64,000 nt of DNA from positions 1-64,000 of the forward strand of contig AJFK01000864.1 in NCBI GenBank assembly GCA_000467715.1, in the 5' to 3' direction. A program made the translations under genes and the position numbers. Shown here piece after piece: positions 9,691-22,318 of this stretch; the stretch's first letter is position 1; every line of letters begins with the position of its first letter. Under the pieces are notes generated by a model. The model was not told where the DNA came from and made no database searches. It was given only the letters and a program-made list of their open reading frames with translations. The DNA is from Hysterium pulicare CBS 123377. Taxonomy: Eukaryota > Ascomycota > Dothideomycetes > Hysteriales > Hysteriaceae.

Positions 9691-12600
9691 TCACCAACCT
9701 CTCCTCTTCCCCCTAGCCTCGGCCCCCTTCTCCTTCCTCTTCACCCTCTTAACATCCTGCCGTCTCCGCTTCTCCTTCCCAAACTTCTCCGGCATACTAA
9801 CAGCCTCAATTCTCCTCTTCGCCCTCCTCTCTTCTCTCCTATCCCTAATCCCCTTATGCACATCCTGTAGCACAATCACGTACTCTGAAGTCCCCATCCG
9901 TTTCTGCAAGACATCCATAATCTCTCGTGCTTTGTCAAGGAGGGCCTTGTATGCGTCGTTGAAGGCTGGGTCGGTAGAGCGAGGAACAGTGGTTGCAGGG
10001 TCGGTGAGGGTGTTGAGGGTTGTGAGCAGGTGATAGAGAGAAGAGGCAATGGACGGGATCGGAAGCTTGAGGCAGAGTGTCTCTAGGAGAGTCATGACGG
10101 CAGTTTTGGGGACGAGAGAGGACAGTCTTATGATCTTCGTTTCGCGTCTGATGATAGCGCTTAATCGGATGACTAGGCGGTGGATAGCTGTTGGTGTCTG
10201 AGAGGCTGCCTTCTCGTCAGAGGTCTCTGGAGGAGGTGAACAGCCGCCCCATTCGTCCTCAGCTCCGGACTGGACACCTCCACTCGTTTCGTTGGCGACG
10301 TCTTCTTCTACGACATCTTCTTCGACATCATCGTCGTCATCGACCTTCTGCCAGTTCCATTTCGCGCCGTTGACGGCGAGGCAACGAGCCAGGAAGGCAA
10401 GATTGCGAATGCTTTGTGCGCACAAGTCCTCGCTCACACCAGGAATAAGCAAATTCTTCAACGTAGCGTTGGTGAGCTGCAGCATATCTTCGGCAGTCAA
10501 TTGAAGCCCACGTGAACCGGCCAACGGTAGATTGTGCAAGCCTGCCTCACCGTTGGTGCTTGCGAAGTCGGCAAAGTACGTGCCGATAAGTTTGGCGGCC
10601 GTCAGCTTGACCCAAGCATGAGGATATGAGACACATATCCGAACGGCGGTCCATATGTCCTCCATGTTTGACGAAAGTGTCTTATCCGGTAAGAGTTTGC
10701 AAACTTTGGAGAAGACTGAAAGAGCATAGTAAATGAGCTCCCAGTCTTCTTCGTCGCGCCGCTCAAGACGTTCGTTGATTACCAGTTCAAGTTGGCCTAG
10801 AATGAAAGGTATTTCTTTTGAGGTGCCTTCCGTGACCTCAAAGTACAACCCCCAGCATTGAATAGCTACTCGCTTTAAACCAGGATCTTCTTCTTGCTCT
10901 AGCCAGGCTCGAAGGTCTGAAATGAAGCCTTTTGTTTTCTCCGCGTCTGCACGTTCGAAAACCTTCTTCACCAACACGCCAGCCATGGCCCTGCAGTCAG
11001 CCGAGTCGTCGTTACTCATGGAATAAACGAATGGAATGAACATCATCCCTAGGGCATCTTGAAGGACATTGTCTCCAGTTTTTGTTAGGATCAAATGCAG
11101 TGCTTCCATGACCGATTGTCTCCCCTCAACATAGTCGTATCGCAGATTCCTGATCAAGAACTCCAACTGTTTCGTGAAGCGTGCTTTTGCCTGGGGATAC
11201 TCCATCAAGAATTGGAAGTAGTTACTGCGAGCTAAATCCCTTGCAGATCTTGTTTGGTTTGTCACCATCATAGCAGCCACTCTATCCATGACTTCGTAGA
11301 CTTCTGTAATGACTATCTTGCGAGCCATGACTGCCTTGAGAAAACTGAAAGTCACGCCTTGACGATCTGGCTGATCAAGGTCTGGTAATAGTCGTTTCAG
11401 CAGGCCCGCAAGGTCTTTCTCTTTCACCATTACGTTAGGTCGATCCCGGAGTATCGCGGATATCAGTTTTAATGATGCCTGTGAGAGCTCAGTGTTGGTG
11501 GATGGAGCATTTTTAATGGTCCGGACTGCTTCAGAAACGTAGATTGGCGAGTCTTTGTCCAGTTCCGAGAGCGGAACCTTCACAATGGACGTCAGTAGAC
11601 GAAGAGCCGAAATTTGGACCTCTTCTTGGCCTTGAACGAGGGCGTCGCCTAATATGGGAAGGAATCCAGCAAGATTTTGAGGAGTCTGAAGCTCTTCGTG
11701 TTTTCGTAGGATAGATCTGAGGAGATCAAGGCTGAATCGAGTAATCTTGTAAACGCAGGAAGTTGTTGCACCTCGAACGCCCGACTTCTCGGCACCTTTC
11801 ATGTTGACAAGGTATCGCTTGGTCCGGGCATCTTCACGCTTTCCTTTCTTTGACTCGGCATTCCCCTTGTATACTTCTTGGATCAGTTCAAAACAGAAAA
11901 CAAAAATATCCCGATCTTTAACCGCAGAGTTCTGAAGGATACCAAGGCCTATCCGGCGAAGGAGCTCGTCAATCTTTTGGATCGTCCTTACATTGAGTCT
12001 CTCCTGAAGCAATGCCTTTGTCGGCAAGATGAGCTGGGCAAGATGGTTCAATTTCGTGATGCGCGCGATGATGTCCATGGAGTCATAGCTCTTGCTGCTC
12101 TTGACTTCTTTCATCTTGCTGATATAGTCTTCCGCGTCTTTCTCTTGACCCGTGACGCCGAATATATCATCCATAATGACCGCGACGATCTCTGAAAGAC
12201 AATAATCGAGATCACCTGGCTTTATATCAGGAGACATTCTTACTAGGATGTGATGTATGGTAAAGGATAGCACATGTAGCTGGTACCCGCGCTGAAGTGC
12301 ACCACGCAGCGCCTTGAGGACGAACCCAAGATAGCTAGATCCCATCAAGGTTGAAATGTCAGCTAGTGTATTTCTTGACATGTCCCTAGCATCTTGCGAC
12401 CTGCTCTTTAGGATTTGGCATATGTCCAACAAAATTGCAGGTAGGCGTGTTTCGATCTCCTCTTGAGGCAGCATCCGTAAGACCTTAACCACGGCAACCG
12501 CAATAGGAACTCGAAGGCTGACAGTCGATTCATCTTTGTTGTGCAGAAATTCTGTTAGAGGTAATAATGTGTTCTTGGTCAAATCCTGAGACAGTTTGTC

Positions 12601-15600
12601 TTGGCTTGGGAGCGTCTTTGCAAGTGTGGCGGTTGGACTATCGATCTCCATTCCTCCATCAAATCCAACGACTTCGTTAATTGATGTGCCTTCGTCTGAG
12701 GTATCAGTATGGATGTATCCTTTCAGCCGTCCTGCACCGCTCAAACTATCCATAACAGCACCAAGAACTTTAATGATTGTCTTCTGCATGTCCTCCTTAC
12801 TAGCAAGGTATGAGACATATCTCTTAAGAAGTGACCGGTACTGCGGCCATTCCACCCATTCAACTAGTGTTCCTATTGCCCTAATTGCCTCCCCTGCAAC
12901 ATTGTGGGCGCTTTCATCTTCTGCTTTTTCAAAGACGAAATGTTCCAACAGTGGGATCAAGATATGACTGATATTGCCGCTCCCAATCTGTGATGAGCTT
13001 GATGCTAGACGTCGTAGTGCACGCAGCCTTCGATGTTGCTGAATATGTAATACATTGCTGAAAAATGAGCCTTCTTCATCGCCAGACAGGAGCACGTGCA
13101 TATCAGCAACAGGAGGCCACTCTGAGAAAGTCTTTACCAGATGAGCGAGTAAGGTCAAAAACTCAACTCTGACCAACTCGGATGACTCTTGCATGCCGTG
13201 CTGGATCCCAGGCAAGATGAATAGCGAAATCTGCTCCTTGAAATCATCTTTGCCAGCTGCAGCGTCAACGAAACGGCGAAGCGAGAAAGATGCGTTGACT
13301 CGGATGCTGAGCTCCTCCGTATCTTTGATATAATACAACATATTGTGGACAAGCGGTCTCCATTGTCTGGCGGAAAAATGACGGTATTTCTCCTCGTTGA
13401 TGATGTTAAACGCCTTAGACCGTCGATCGAAATCCGGCTCGTCCAGCCTTGACATAGCGAATGAGTTCAAGTCATCGCATAGGCCAGCAATAACTTGAAG
13501 CTCCTTATCCTGATTGGAGAGAGCATGTACGATGTTGCAAAGCACTTGTCTGCTTGGTCTATCCCGAAAGAAGGAGAATAACGAGCAAACAACATCGAAC
13601 ACCGTGCTAAAGATTTGGTTCTGGGGGCTGGTGCTACATTGAGGAATGAACTCATGGATAATTGTGAGTAGACGACTCTTTATTTGGGGACTAACTCTTC
13701 TGGAGGGCTGGCGAAGAAGGAAAGCCGCAATTTCAACCATATGTGCCGCTTCTGAGGATCCGGATATACACGGGGCGAGCTCTGCTACAGTGGAGACAGC
13801 ACTCTCGAGCAACTCCTTATTTGGATTTTGCCGACGGAGAAGATTTCCGATATGCAGAAGGAAGACATTAGCATAAGGCTTCAGGATGTATTCTTTCACA
13901 GGGTCGACCTTGATTTGAACTGTGGCGCCGATGTCCTTTGGGTCCGTCCCAACTAACCTTACCAAGTTTCGGAGGACATCATTGAGCACGAATAATTTGA
14001 CTTCCTCCTTGGCAGATTGAACGTCCAGGCATTCCGCAATCTTCGGGAGGATGTCTTTATTGAGCTCTACGAGAAACATAGCAGTACCGAGGCTCTTACT
14101 CCACGCAGAAAACATTCTAAGGAGCCCGGAAACAGATTGAGCTGTTTCGACAGGAAAATGGGCAAGCCTCGGGTTAACTAGCTCCTGGACAATCGCGGGC
14201 GTAAAAGTGCTCCAAGTATACTCAGGGGAGCTCTCAAAAAGGATATTGAGCGAGTGAAATGCTCTCTGCCGGATCGTTTTCAGGAGAGACACCTGGGTAG
14301 TCTCCCCCTGAGGGTCTGGATCGGCTGCGCTGCTAGAACTACCACGAGAGCCCCTGATAAGGCAGTAAAGGAGGGGATCTATGACTTCAGGTGTAAAGGG
14401 TGTCAGGGCGGTCTTTAGTGTGGTAAGAAGATCTTCCAGCATATTAAGGAACCCTAGTTGTTTCCGAGGAGTGAGTAGCTCGGAGCAGAGAACCTCTTCG
14501 TCAATGGCGCCGTCTGCTATGATCGAAATACCACTCAGGGGTCCGAGAGAAATCTTTAGAAATTGTCGTATTGAGTCGTCGCCGAATCTTGTGAGAGCTA
14601 TGAACACAGCTTTCCTCTTCGACTCCTGGCCTCTTCTTCCGCTAATGACCTTGCCATACATTAAGCGAAGAATTATCGGCAGGATTTGATCCCGATGTTC
14701 CTCTCGTAGATGGCTATCTTCGTCACTGACGTCCATGAACACGGAGATCTCTTCTCGGAATCTGGCATCATCCAATAGATTGAAAAGATTCTCCTCATAG
14801 CGGTTTATGCCATTATCTTTCCATGTAAGAATAGCTCGAAGTGCGGACTTCTGAATATCGACATCGCCATTTTCGAGAAGTAGAAGAAATGCTAAGTAGA
14901 CTTCACCAGACTTGTATAGTACCTTCGGATTCGTGAATTTCGTAAAAATGGACAACATAGCTTTCTGATCCTTTCGGGCCCATCGATAGGTGTGGTGATC
15001 CGAAAACTGTTCCCCTGGATCAACATCTTCCTCAATGTCGTATGTTGGTTCACTGTCTGCAGTCGCCAACCAACGAAGAAGAACTGGAACCAAAAGACGA
15101 GAGCGCTTCTCTGCAACCGTTGGGATCATGTTCAGGACTCTAAGAGCCTGGGCCCTGCTAGATGGAGTAATAAATTGGATGCGTGTATGTTGGGACTCGA
15201 AAAGGGATTTCATTTGGAGCGATACATCTTGGAGAAACAGGTTGGCATGATGAGCCCGTGCTGTTAAGTGCATGAGATTAGTACATTCAAACTGGCCGAC
15301 GGGCCCCTTAGGCGTGGTATTTTCCGGGGGTATGATGGAAAGATCATTGCTTCCATCTACTGAACGACTCAGCCAATCAAAAGCGATCTGCGAAACAAAG
15401 CTTTCTCCCTCTTTCGATTCGCATATTTCTTTCAGTGCTGCACAGGCATCATCCCAGACCTGTGCAAATTTGACGTGGAGGAGTCCGAAGCAATAAGCAG
15501 GAACTACTTCTGCTAACCATATGTCTGAGGAGATAGCCCCATAAGCAGTAGCAAGTTTCCTTACATGCATTGACACAGAGCGAACACTCTGCATATCAAG

Positions 15601-17669
15601 CGGAGTCTTCTCGATAATTTCCATGATAGAAAGGGCATTCTGTTGTCCATCTGCGGAGCCGACAACTACCTGGAGAGTCTCGATGGCTGCAAGTCGCATC
15701 TCATGCGAAGGAGATCCAAGACAGAACATGAGAGACTTCCGAAGGGATTCCATGTGTGGGCCTTTCAAATCGAGTACGCTCGTGCTCTTCCTTAACAAGG
15801 AAAGTAGACTTTTCCAGAAAGGTAAGTAACGTCCATATGCATCTGAAGCATCACAGAGTGCTGGCCATAAGTTTGAAAGTCGTTCATCTGTATAATCTTG
15901 TTCGACAAGGAAGGAAAAGCCATTGCCTAAAAGTAGGACGTCCCAAGGCTTCCCACGATCTTGTTCGCGCTGGTTGAGTATGCGGTCGAGATCCACCGAC
16001 AGAATGCTCAAGAGTTCCTCCAGGGCCTTTGCATCCATGGAGGTATTTCGAAGAGTGCCTAAAGCAGCGTTGCAGACATAAGCTAATCGTTCACGATTTT
16101 CCTCAGGAAGGCTTGAATTAGTCAAATCATTCCATTGTTTCGTCATTTTCTCCTGCCAGTGCGATGGAATGGCTAATGAATCATTCGGTATAGATCCACT
16201 CCGATTGAGTTCAGGCAGGGTTACCATAAATTCCTCGCCATATGTATCCATCTTCAAGTTTATGAACCTAGCATATGGTCAGTACTGGCCAACGCAAGTG
16301 AATGCGCAACTTACTTTTTGAAATATGGAAGCAGAAGACTTTTGAAGCGTTCAGACCCTAAGTCTGCAAAGAAATTACAAAATGATAGAAAATGCGTCTC
16401 CCAGACTCCTCTCGTGAATAGGTCGAGCAATGGAACATGAGGGATGACGGTGTCCAAAGGAGAGGTTTGAAAGATGACAGCAGTACTTGTGAGGATGTCT
16501 CTCGCAACAGATTCGTTGACTTCCTTCGTTTTATCGACAGCCTTGATAAGAAGGGATAGCACCTCTGCAACTCCTCCCCAATCCTGGATGCGGGTGCCCT
16601 TCCGTACGCCAGCAATAATACAGAGGATGCGAGCAGAGAATTTGAAAGCATCTCGACTCGATACGGAAGATTGGACCTGAGTAAGAAGGATATCGAGTAA
16701 CGGCTTGAAGGTCTCAACATCAGTATAATGAATTAACGATGTGAGTACTCCGCTAAGGACCTGCGCCGAAGCTGATGGGTATTCTGCGGAAGCTTCCCGA
16801 TCATAAGTCTGGATCAGGAGCTCTTGGAGGATTGCACCGCCACTAGAGTGCACACCCCTTTGCACGCCTTTCATGGAATCGGCGACGAGAAACATGAGGC
16901 CCTGTTGATACTGATGGCCATTGCCTTGCTCCCACGAGCCGGTCAGATCCTCAAAAATGTGTTGTACAATCAACTGCAAGGGCTGCTTATCCCTATGATA
17001 CGCTGCACCGGCTTTTCGTATAAGAAAGCTTAGAGCTTCTGCGGCGAATCGTGTAACGAAAGGCTTCTGGTGGTCTTTTCCCAGCAGCGGCGCCATAAGA
17101 TCAAAGACAGGCCTGAGGTCCGGCACCAGCAGTCTTGAGAGGTATTTGAAGAGCCATGCCAGGCAGGTAAAGCTCCATTCAATCACTTCAACATCTTGAT
17201 GCTTGGAAGCTAAGTGCGACACTGATTTAACAACCCGCTCAAAATGCTTCTCGAACCTCAGACCGAGGTCATGCGCAAAGTGAGCTATAAGGCTCAACAA
17301 TGGCTCTTCACCCCATCTGTCCCCTTTCTCAACGTATTGAACCAGTAGATCAAGTATGCGATCGCTGTAGTGCAGAATCTGTGGTAGGCTTTCGGAGAGC
17401 GGACCGACTTCTCGAGCAAAGCTGGTAAACGCCTCTGAGGTGTTGATGTCCTTCCATTCCTCCAACGAGTTCTTAAAGTACGAGAAGGCAGCATTGACAT
17501 CCTCCTCGTCTTGTACAGGACGGCGACCTCTTCGGATAGGATCGATTTTGAGCTTTGCGATACGATGCGAAAAGGATTCGAAATGGTGCTTTCGGGAGGA
17601 GGAGGTTCCGCTTTTTGGCCTCTTGATAATGGGAGGCTTTGCGGCCTGCCCTCTCGACATGGCTGCCAT
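9691..17669 (-). CDS. utp20: U3 snoRNP protein Utp20 (DRIM), 90S pre-ribosome scaffold
   Basis: Giant HEAT-repeat protein of the small-subunit processome, needed in the nucleolus for early 18S rRNA processing. Two exons, 17669..16315 and 16267..9691, give 2643 residues, close to the 2500 to 2800 usual for the family. The head carries a basic stretch and KHHFESFSHRIAKLKIDPIRR, the family's conserved opening. The DRIM block lies near residues 1350 to 1450 (FNIINEEKYRHFSARQW, then VNASFSLRRFVDAA). A long acidic stretch sits near residue 2430, and the last 40 residues are almost all Lys/Arg, as expected for nucleolar targeting. The single 47-nt intron falls after residue about 451. The gene diverges from drn1 with 148 bp between start codons. 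No missing parts seen. Confidence 0.97.
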
Positions 17670-17817
17670 AGTGAGGCGAGTTGAGAATGTTCAAGAGGTG
17701 GATTGCCCTGTCAAAAATATTGTCTGCACGCCAAGATTTCGCGGAGCTTGGCGTTTCGTAAACTCCGATCGACCTAAAACTCAACACCAACAGGAAACGC
17801 GTATAGATAGCACCAAC
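17670..17817. promoter_or_regulatory. Shared divergent promoter of utp20 and drn1
   Basis: Only 148 bp separate the two start codons, so both 5' leaders and core promoters must fit inside it or overlap the neighbours. No TATA-like box is obvious. Joint regulation of ribosome-assembly and RNA-processing genes is plausible but inferred. Confidence 0.6.
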
Positions 17818-19550
17818 ATGTCTTCCAAAATGTAAGCTCCATCTCGACTTTCTCCTAATTCCTTCAAATCATATCATCAAGTCATTGATGTATTTGCCGC
17901 TTGAACTAATGCACGCGCAGTGTCGTCATTGGCGATATAAACGGACAATTCCCTGCAGTGATTAGCAAGGTATCCACTTTGCATGCAAAAAATGCCTTTG
18001 CATTCGCCCTTGTAGTGGGCAACTTTTTTGCAGACCCGTTAACAGCTACCTCTGAGGATCAAGCGAATGTGAAGTCCCTCGTCAGCGAAAAGATTGATAT
18101 CCCACTTCCTATATATTTTGCCCTCGGCAGCAATGCTCTGCCTCATGAGATCATCGAGAAACTCGAATCTTCAAATGGTGAAGTTTGTCCTAACCTTTAC
18201 TTTCTCGGGAAGCGTACAACCATCAAGACGTCTGAGGGCATTCGGATTGTCGCCCTCGGGGGGGTTCTGGACCCCAATATCACAGTAGGGGCATCAAAAG
18301 ATAAATATCCACCCTACTACAGCGAGGATGATGCTAGAATATTACGCGGTGCCAACTCTGCGGATATACTTGTAACGACCCAATGGCCGGCTGGGATACG
18401 AACCGGTTCCAAAGTCGAGTTCAAGTCAGATGCGGGAGAGCCTCTGTCACAGCAATGCGTGTCGGATCTCTGCTCCGCTATAAAGCCCCGCTACCATTTT
18501 TCAACCTCCTCGGATGCTTTTTACGAACGGGAACCTTTCTTTCATAGTCCAAGTGAGAATTCTCCAGACTCATATTCCATGACGAGATTTATCAGTTTAG
18601 CTCAATTTGGCAATCCAAACAAGCAGAAATGGATATATGCCTTCTCCCTCGATCCCAAAGCAGCACCACCTGTATCTGTTCCTGCAGGGACAACTGCATC
18701 ACCACTCTCATTTGCAGGGAGAAAGCGACCTGCACAGCCCGCTCAAGAATCATCCTACCGATTTGCCACGGATGACAGGCATCACCGTAAACGGCCGCAT
18801 AAACGCCAACGTGCCGCACCTCCAGGACCTTCCGAATGCTTCTTTTGTCTTTCGAATCCAACCGTTGCGACTCACTTCGTCGCCTCTATCGGAGATGATG
18901 CGTATCTTACGACGGCCAAAGGTCCGCTTAGTACCTCGACAACGTTTCCGAAATTAGGCTTTCCTTGCCACATCCTCATCATTCCCATGGCACATCAACC
19001 TACGATAGCTGCAATAGATGAGGAGTCCCGTGAAAGCACATTCACCGAAATGAAGCTTTATCGGACTGCATTGCACAGTATGCTTCGAAAACAAGTTGGA
19101 GCTGAGCTTGGCTCTGTCACCTGGGAAGTAAGCAGAGCGGGCGGCGTACATACCCATTGGCAATTCCTACCCGTTCAAGCCGACATCGTGCGCCGTGGAC
19201 TGGTCGAAGCTGCCTTCAAAGTCGAGGCTGAGAATCTGAAGTACCCACCATTCGAAAAGAAGGATGTGGGTGACGGGTTTGACGAAACGAATGACTTCTT
19301 TAGGGTTCTGATCTGGGTTCCCTCCGAGGATGAAGACAACGCGGCAGGTACAGAACGAAGTCTGGTACTTCCCATTGATGCCTCGTTTCGGTTTGATCTA
19401 CAATTCGGTCGACGAGTGCTTGCAAAACTACTACGGCTGGAGAAACGTATCGATTGGCATGACTGCGGGCAAACACAACAGGAAGAAGAAGCCAATGTTT
19501 CCGCTTTCAGGAGCGCTTTCAAAGAGCATGACTTCTCACTTGAGGAGTAG
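17818..19550 (+). CDS. drn1: CwfJ-family protein Drn1 (CWF19L1 homologue), lariat-debranching partner
   Basis: Homologue of yeast Drn1 and animal CWF19L1, which work with the debranching enzyme Dbr1 in intron-lariat turnover. Exon 1 is only 14 nt (17818..17831, coding MSSK and part of Ile), followed by an 89-nt intron and exon 2 at 17921..19550; total 547 residues. The N-terminal metallophosphoesterase-like half opens with IVVIGDINGQFPAVISK and has FALGSNALPHE. A basic linker (RHHRKRPHKRQR) precedes the CwfJ C-terminal domain 1: CFFCLSNPTVATHFVASIGD, then HILIIPMAHQPTIAAID and VHTHWQFLPVQ, the HIT-like histidines. CwfJ domain 2 fills the end, including RFDLQFGRRVLAKLL and IDWHDC. The tiny first exon explains why a simple ORF search misses the true start. 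Confidence 0.93.
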
Positions 19551-20407
19551 TACTCTTGAAGGAAGATATACAAAGCGAATGGACTAATTAGACTGGATAT
19601 CCGTTACTCTCTACTCGCAAAAAGCCGAGCCTTTTGTGCTTTTTCGAAAGCGGGAAAGCATGAAATGTACAATACCAACGGAAGCACCGTCGTAGCCTGT
19701 AGGATTTATAATATATGTCGACATTAAGATTCCAACGCAGCTACTCAGCACATGCTCCTTTTATCTTTTTGATAGACAAGTTCGAGAACCAGCTTCTTCT
19801 ATTCCATCCAAAGAACGCTAGAAAGGGCATGTGTAAATTGTCTGCTACTCGATATGAATACTCCGGACCACCTCCCAAACGAATCATTTCCTCCGCCGGT
19901 TAAACAGCCCAACTGCAAATCCCAGGCCCTTGCAAGCAACCCTCCAAATCGAACGCACGACCCTCTTTCTCGCACCGGCCCGTCCAACCAATCCCATCGC
20001 CTCTCCCTCTCCCATGTCCGCGCTTAGCGACAACCCCAAAGCTTGTACAGCTTATCAGCGAATGATAACAGAAGCCCGTACAGCGTGTATCATACACGTC
20101 TAATCTACCACCTATACTACCATGCCGGGCGGACTACAAGACACACCTTGCATGCCCAGATATTGCTGGTCGGCTCCGAGGGCCAATCTAGGCAGGAACA
20201 CGGTGGAGAGCATGGGTAGCGGAATGCTTGGCACTTTGGAGATCTGTATACTTCCTGGCTCGGTGGGTATTGTGACCTTCCGTTTTGACTCTCGTGGTGT
20301 ACACTTGTATAAGAGGGAATTGGAGGCGCCTGTGGATGCGAGTTTGCGTGCGCGTGTCGTTGGTTTGAAACATTTCGTCTTGTTGAGTAGGCTTAGAATT
20401 CCAATTC
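19551..20407. other. Intergenic region
   Basis: Holds the 3' region of drn1 and the upstream region of the nuclease gene. Frames at 19715..19903 and 20122..20412 have no motif, and nothing is supported as coding. Confidence 0.5.
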
Positions 20408-20414
20408 TATAAAG
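20408..20414 (+). promoter_or_regulatory. TATA-like box of the secreted nuclease gene
   Basis: TATAAAG lies 101 bases before the nuclease ATG, a reasonable distance for a fungal core promoter with a short leader. Based on sequence alone. Confidence 0.4.
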
Positions 20415-20508
20415 GGTTGCAGATATCGTTGAACAAGATACATTCCATAGCACCAAAGTCAAAGCCCCAGCTTCACCATACAGTACTACTTTGAGGCCTT
20501 CGACAAAG

Positions 20509-21451
20509 ATGAAATTCTTCGTCCCATTCACTCTCTTGACCCTCACTTCTCTCAGCTCCGCCCTCCCAGCTCCAGCGCCCCAACCCTCTCCACCCGGAGT
20601 TCCAGCAACCTCAACCGCCAAATCCGAGCTAGCAGATCTCACCGTCGCCCCACAAGGCTCGCAGGATGGTTACTCTCGAGATTTGTTTCCTCACTGGATA
20701 ATACAGAGCGGGTAACACATTCTCTTTTCCGTTTCACCTTTCCTTCCTCTTCGTATTGTTCCTTACGTCTTCTCTTCTTGTATATTTGCCGATGTAGTGA
20801 AGAAGAACGAAGCTAACCCCTATGATAGGAAGTGCGATACGCGCGAAGTAGTCCTCAAGCGCGACGGCACAGACGTCGTGCAGAGCTCCTCTTGCGCCGC
20901 TACGTCCGGGTCTTGGTATTCGCCTTACGATGGCGCGACTTGGACTGCCGCCAGTGATGTTGATATCGATCATCTTGTGCCGTTGAGTAATGCCTGGAAG
21001 GTAAGTTTGCCAACCTTCACCGTTCTATTTTCCCCCACTTTAAGACTTCGGACGGCAAAAGCTATTTCAACGTGGAAGGAGGGGGACAGAAGAGGAGCTG
21101 TGCTGATCATGATAATGTTTCTAGTCCGGTGCCGCAGCCTGGACAACTCCCCAAAGACAAGCTTTCGCAAACGACCTCACAAATCCGCAATTACTTGCCG
21201 TAACAGATAACGTGAATGAAGCCAAGGGAGATAAAGGTCCCGAGCAATGGAAACCCCCTCTGAGTAAGTCTGATCCCGAACGCTTCCCAGCTTTGGGAAG
21301 AGTATGAAGGTTGAAGGAATGAAGCTAATGAATGATAGCTTCTTACTATTGCACATACGCGAAGATGTGGGTTAAAGTGAAGTCTGTGTATAAGCTCACG
21401 ATTACTTCGGCGGAGAAGAGTGCTTTGACGAGCATGTTGGATACATGCTAG
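20509..21451 (+). CDS. Secreted HNH-type nuclease (GmrSD C-terminal / DUF1524-like)
   Basis: Predicted extracellular HNH nuclease that would cut DNA or RNA non-specifically, a scavenging or competition role in fungi. Exons 20509..20711, 20829..21000, 21125..21263 and 21339..21451 give 208 residues. Residues 1 to 18 form a signal peptide (basic start, hydrophobic core, cut near LSSALPAP), followed by a Pro-rich linker. The catalytic core is DVDIDHLVPLSNAW (the DH and first metal-binding strand), then SGAAAWTTPQRQAFAND and LLAVTDNVNEAKGDKGPEQW, giving the N and the final basic position of the HNH finger. Four cysteines frame the core (in GKCDTR, SSSCAAT, YYCTYAK and the C-terminal DTC), fitting two disulfides. 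All introns are GT-AG and the phases agree. The ATG at 20509 is the only one giving a signal peptide. Confidence 0.9.
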
Positions 21452-22318
21452 AGAGTCGAAGTTGGTTCTTTGCGCTTATTTGTCCTGGGGTTTGTAAAAG
21501 GTGGTCTGACGAACTTTACTTAATTCGAGTTGGGGTAACGAGGTGGGAGAATTTGCTTGAGGTTGAATTAACCTAAGCTGTAACTGGTAGATTATGAATC
21601 TTGCTCTTGTCGTTGTCTCGAGCCCAGCGGATGACAGCTTGATCTTTGTCTCGCTTTCTGGTTGTCTTCAACACATAATAATAGTATTGATCAAGACGTC
21701 TGAAGAGAATTGGTCAGCGGTCCTCAAATCGCTACGCATCCCCTCTTACGTACCGTCATACATGAAGTGCGGGAGGACTATTAAGATACTCCTTGATCAA
21801 AGACCTGTATTCCAAATCCAAAACGTATCTGTTTTCTGAGTCTTCTTCAATGTCGAATTCAAACTCAGATTTAGAGGACAATGAGAGCTCTTGCTGACCA
21901 ATTTTGCTTGTACAAGAGAGGCGGTTGGTATAGTAGACCTACTTCGGCTACGACTTAGATCGCTAGTAGAAAAAAGTTAGTCTCCCAAAACTTACCACTA
22001 CGTTAAAAGCTCACCTCCCCACAGCCTCCCAGTTTTTTGAACACACGTTTTAAATTGTCTCTTTTCTGCTTCCTCTAGCGAGTCCATGCAAGAAGGAAGC
22101 GGAATCGGCAAATTCATTCGCCAGTTATCAGATCCTTGCAGGAAGATGCGCGCGTAATCAGGCCGCTCCACCTGAGCTGAAACACCGCCCCCAAAGGGCT
22201 CACTTTTCTTTTCACATCCACATCAGTCGCAAATTATCGTTACAAGCAGCAAGCAGCAATCTAAGCTCTATCATCCTCCCTAGCATTTTCTTTTAATTGT
22301 TCGGTCTTCCTAATCATC
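21452..22318. other. Intergenic region
   Basis: No gene recognised. The last 150 bases are pyrimidine-rich and resemble the leader of the downstream membrane-protein gene. Confidence 0.5.
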
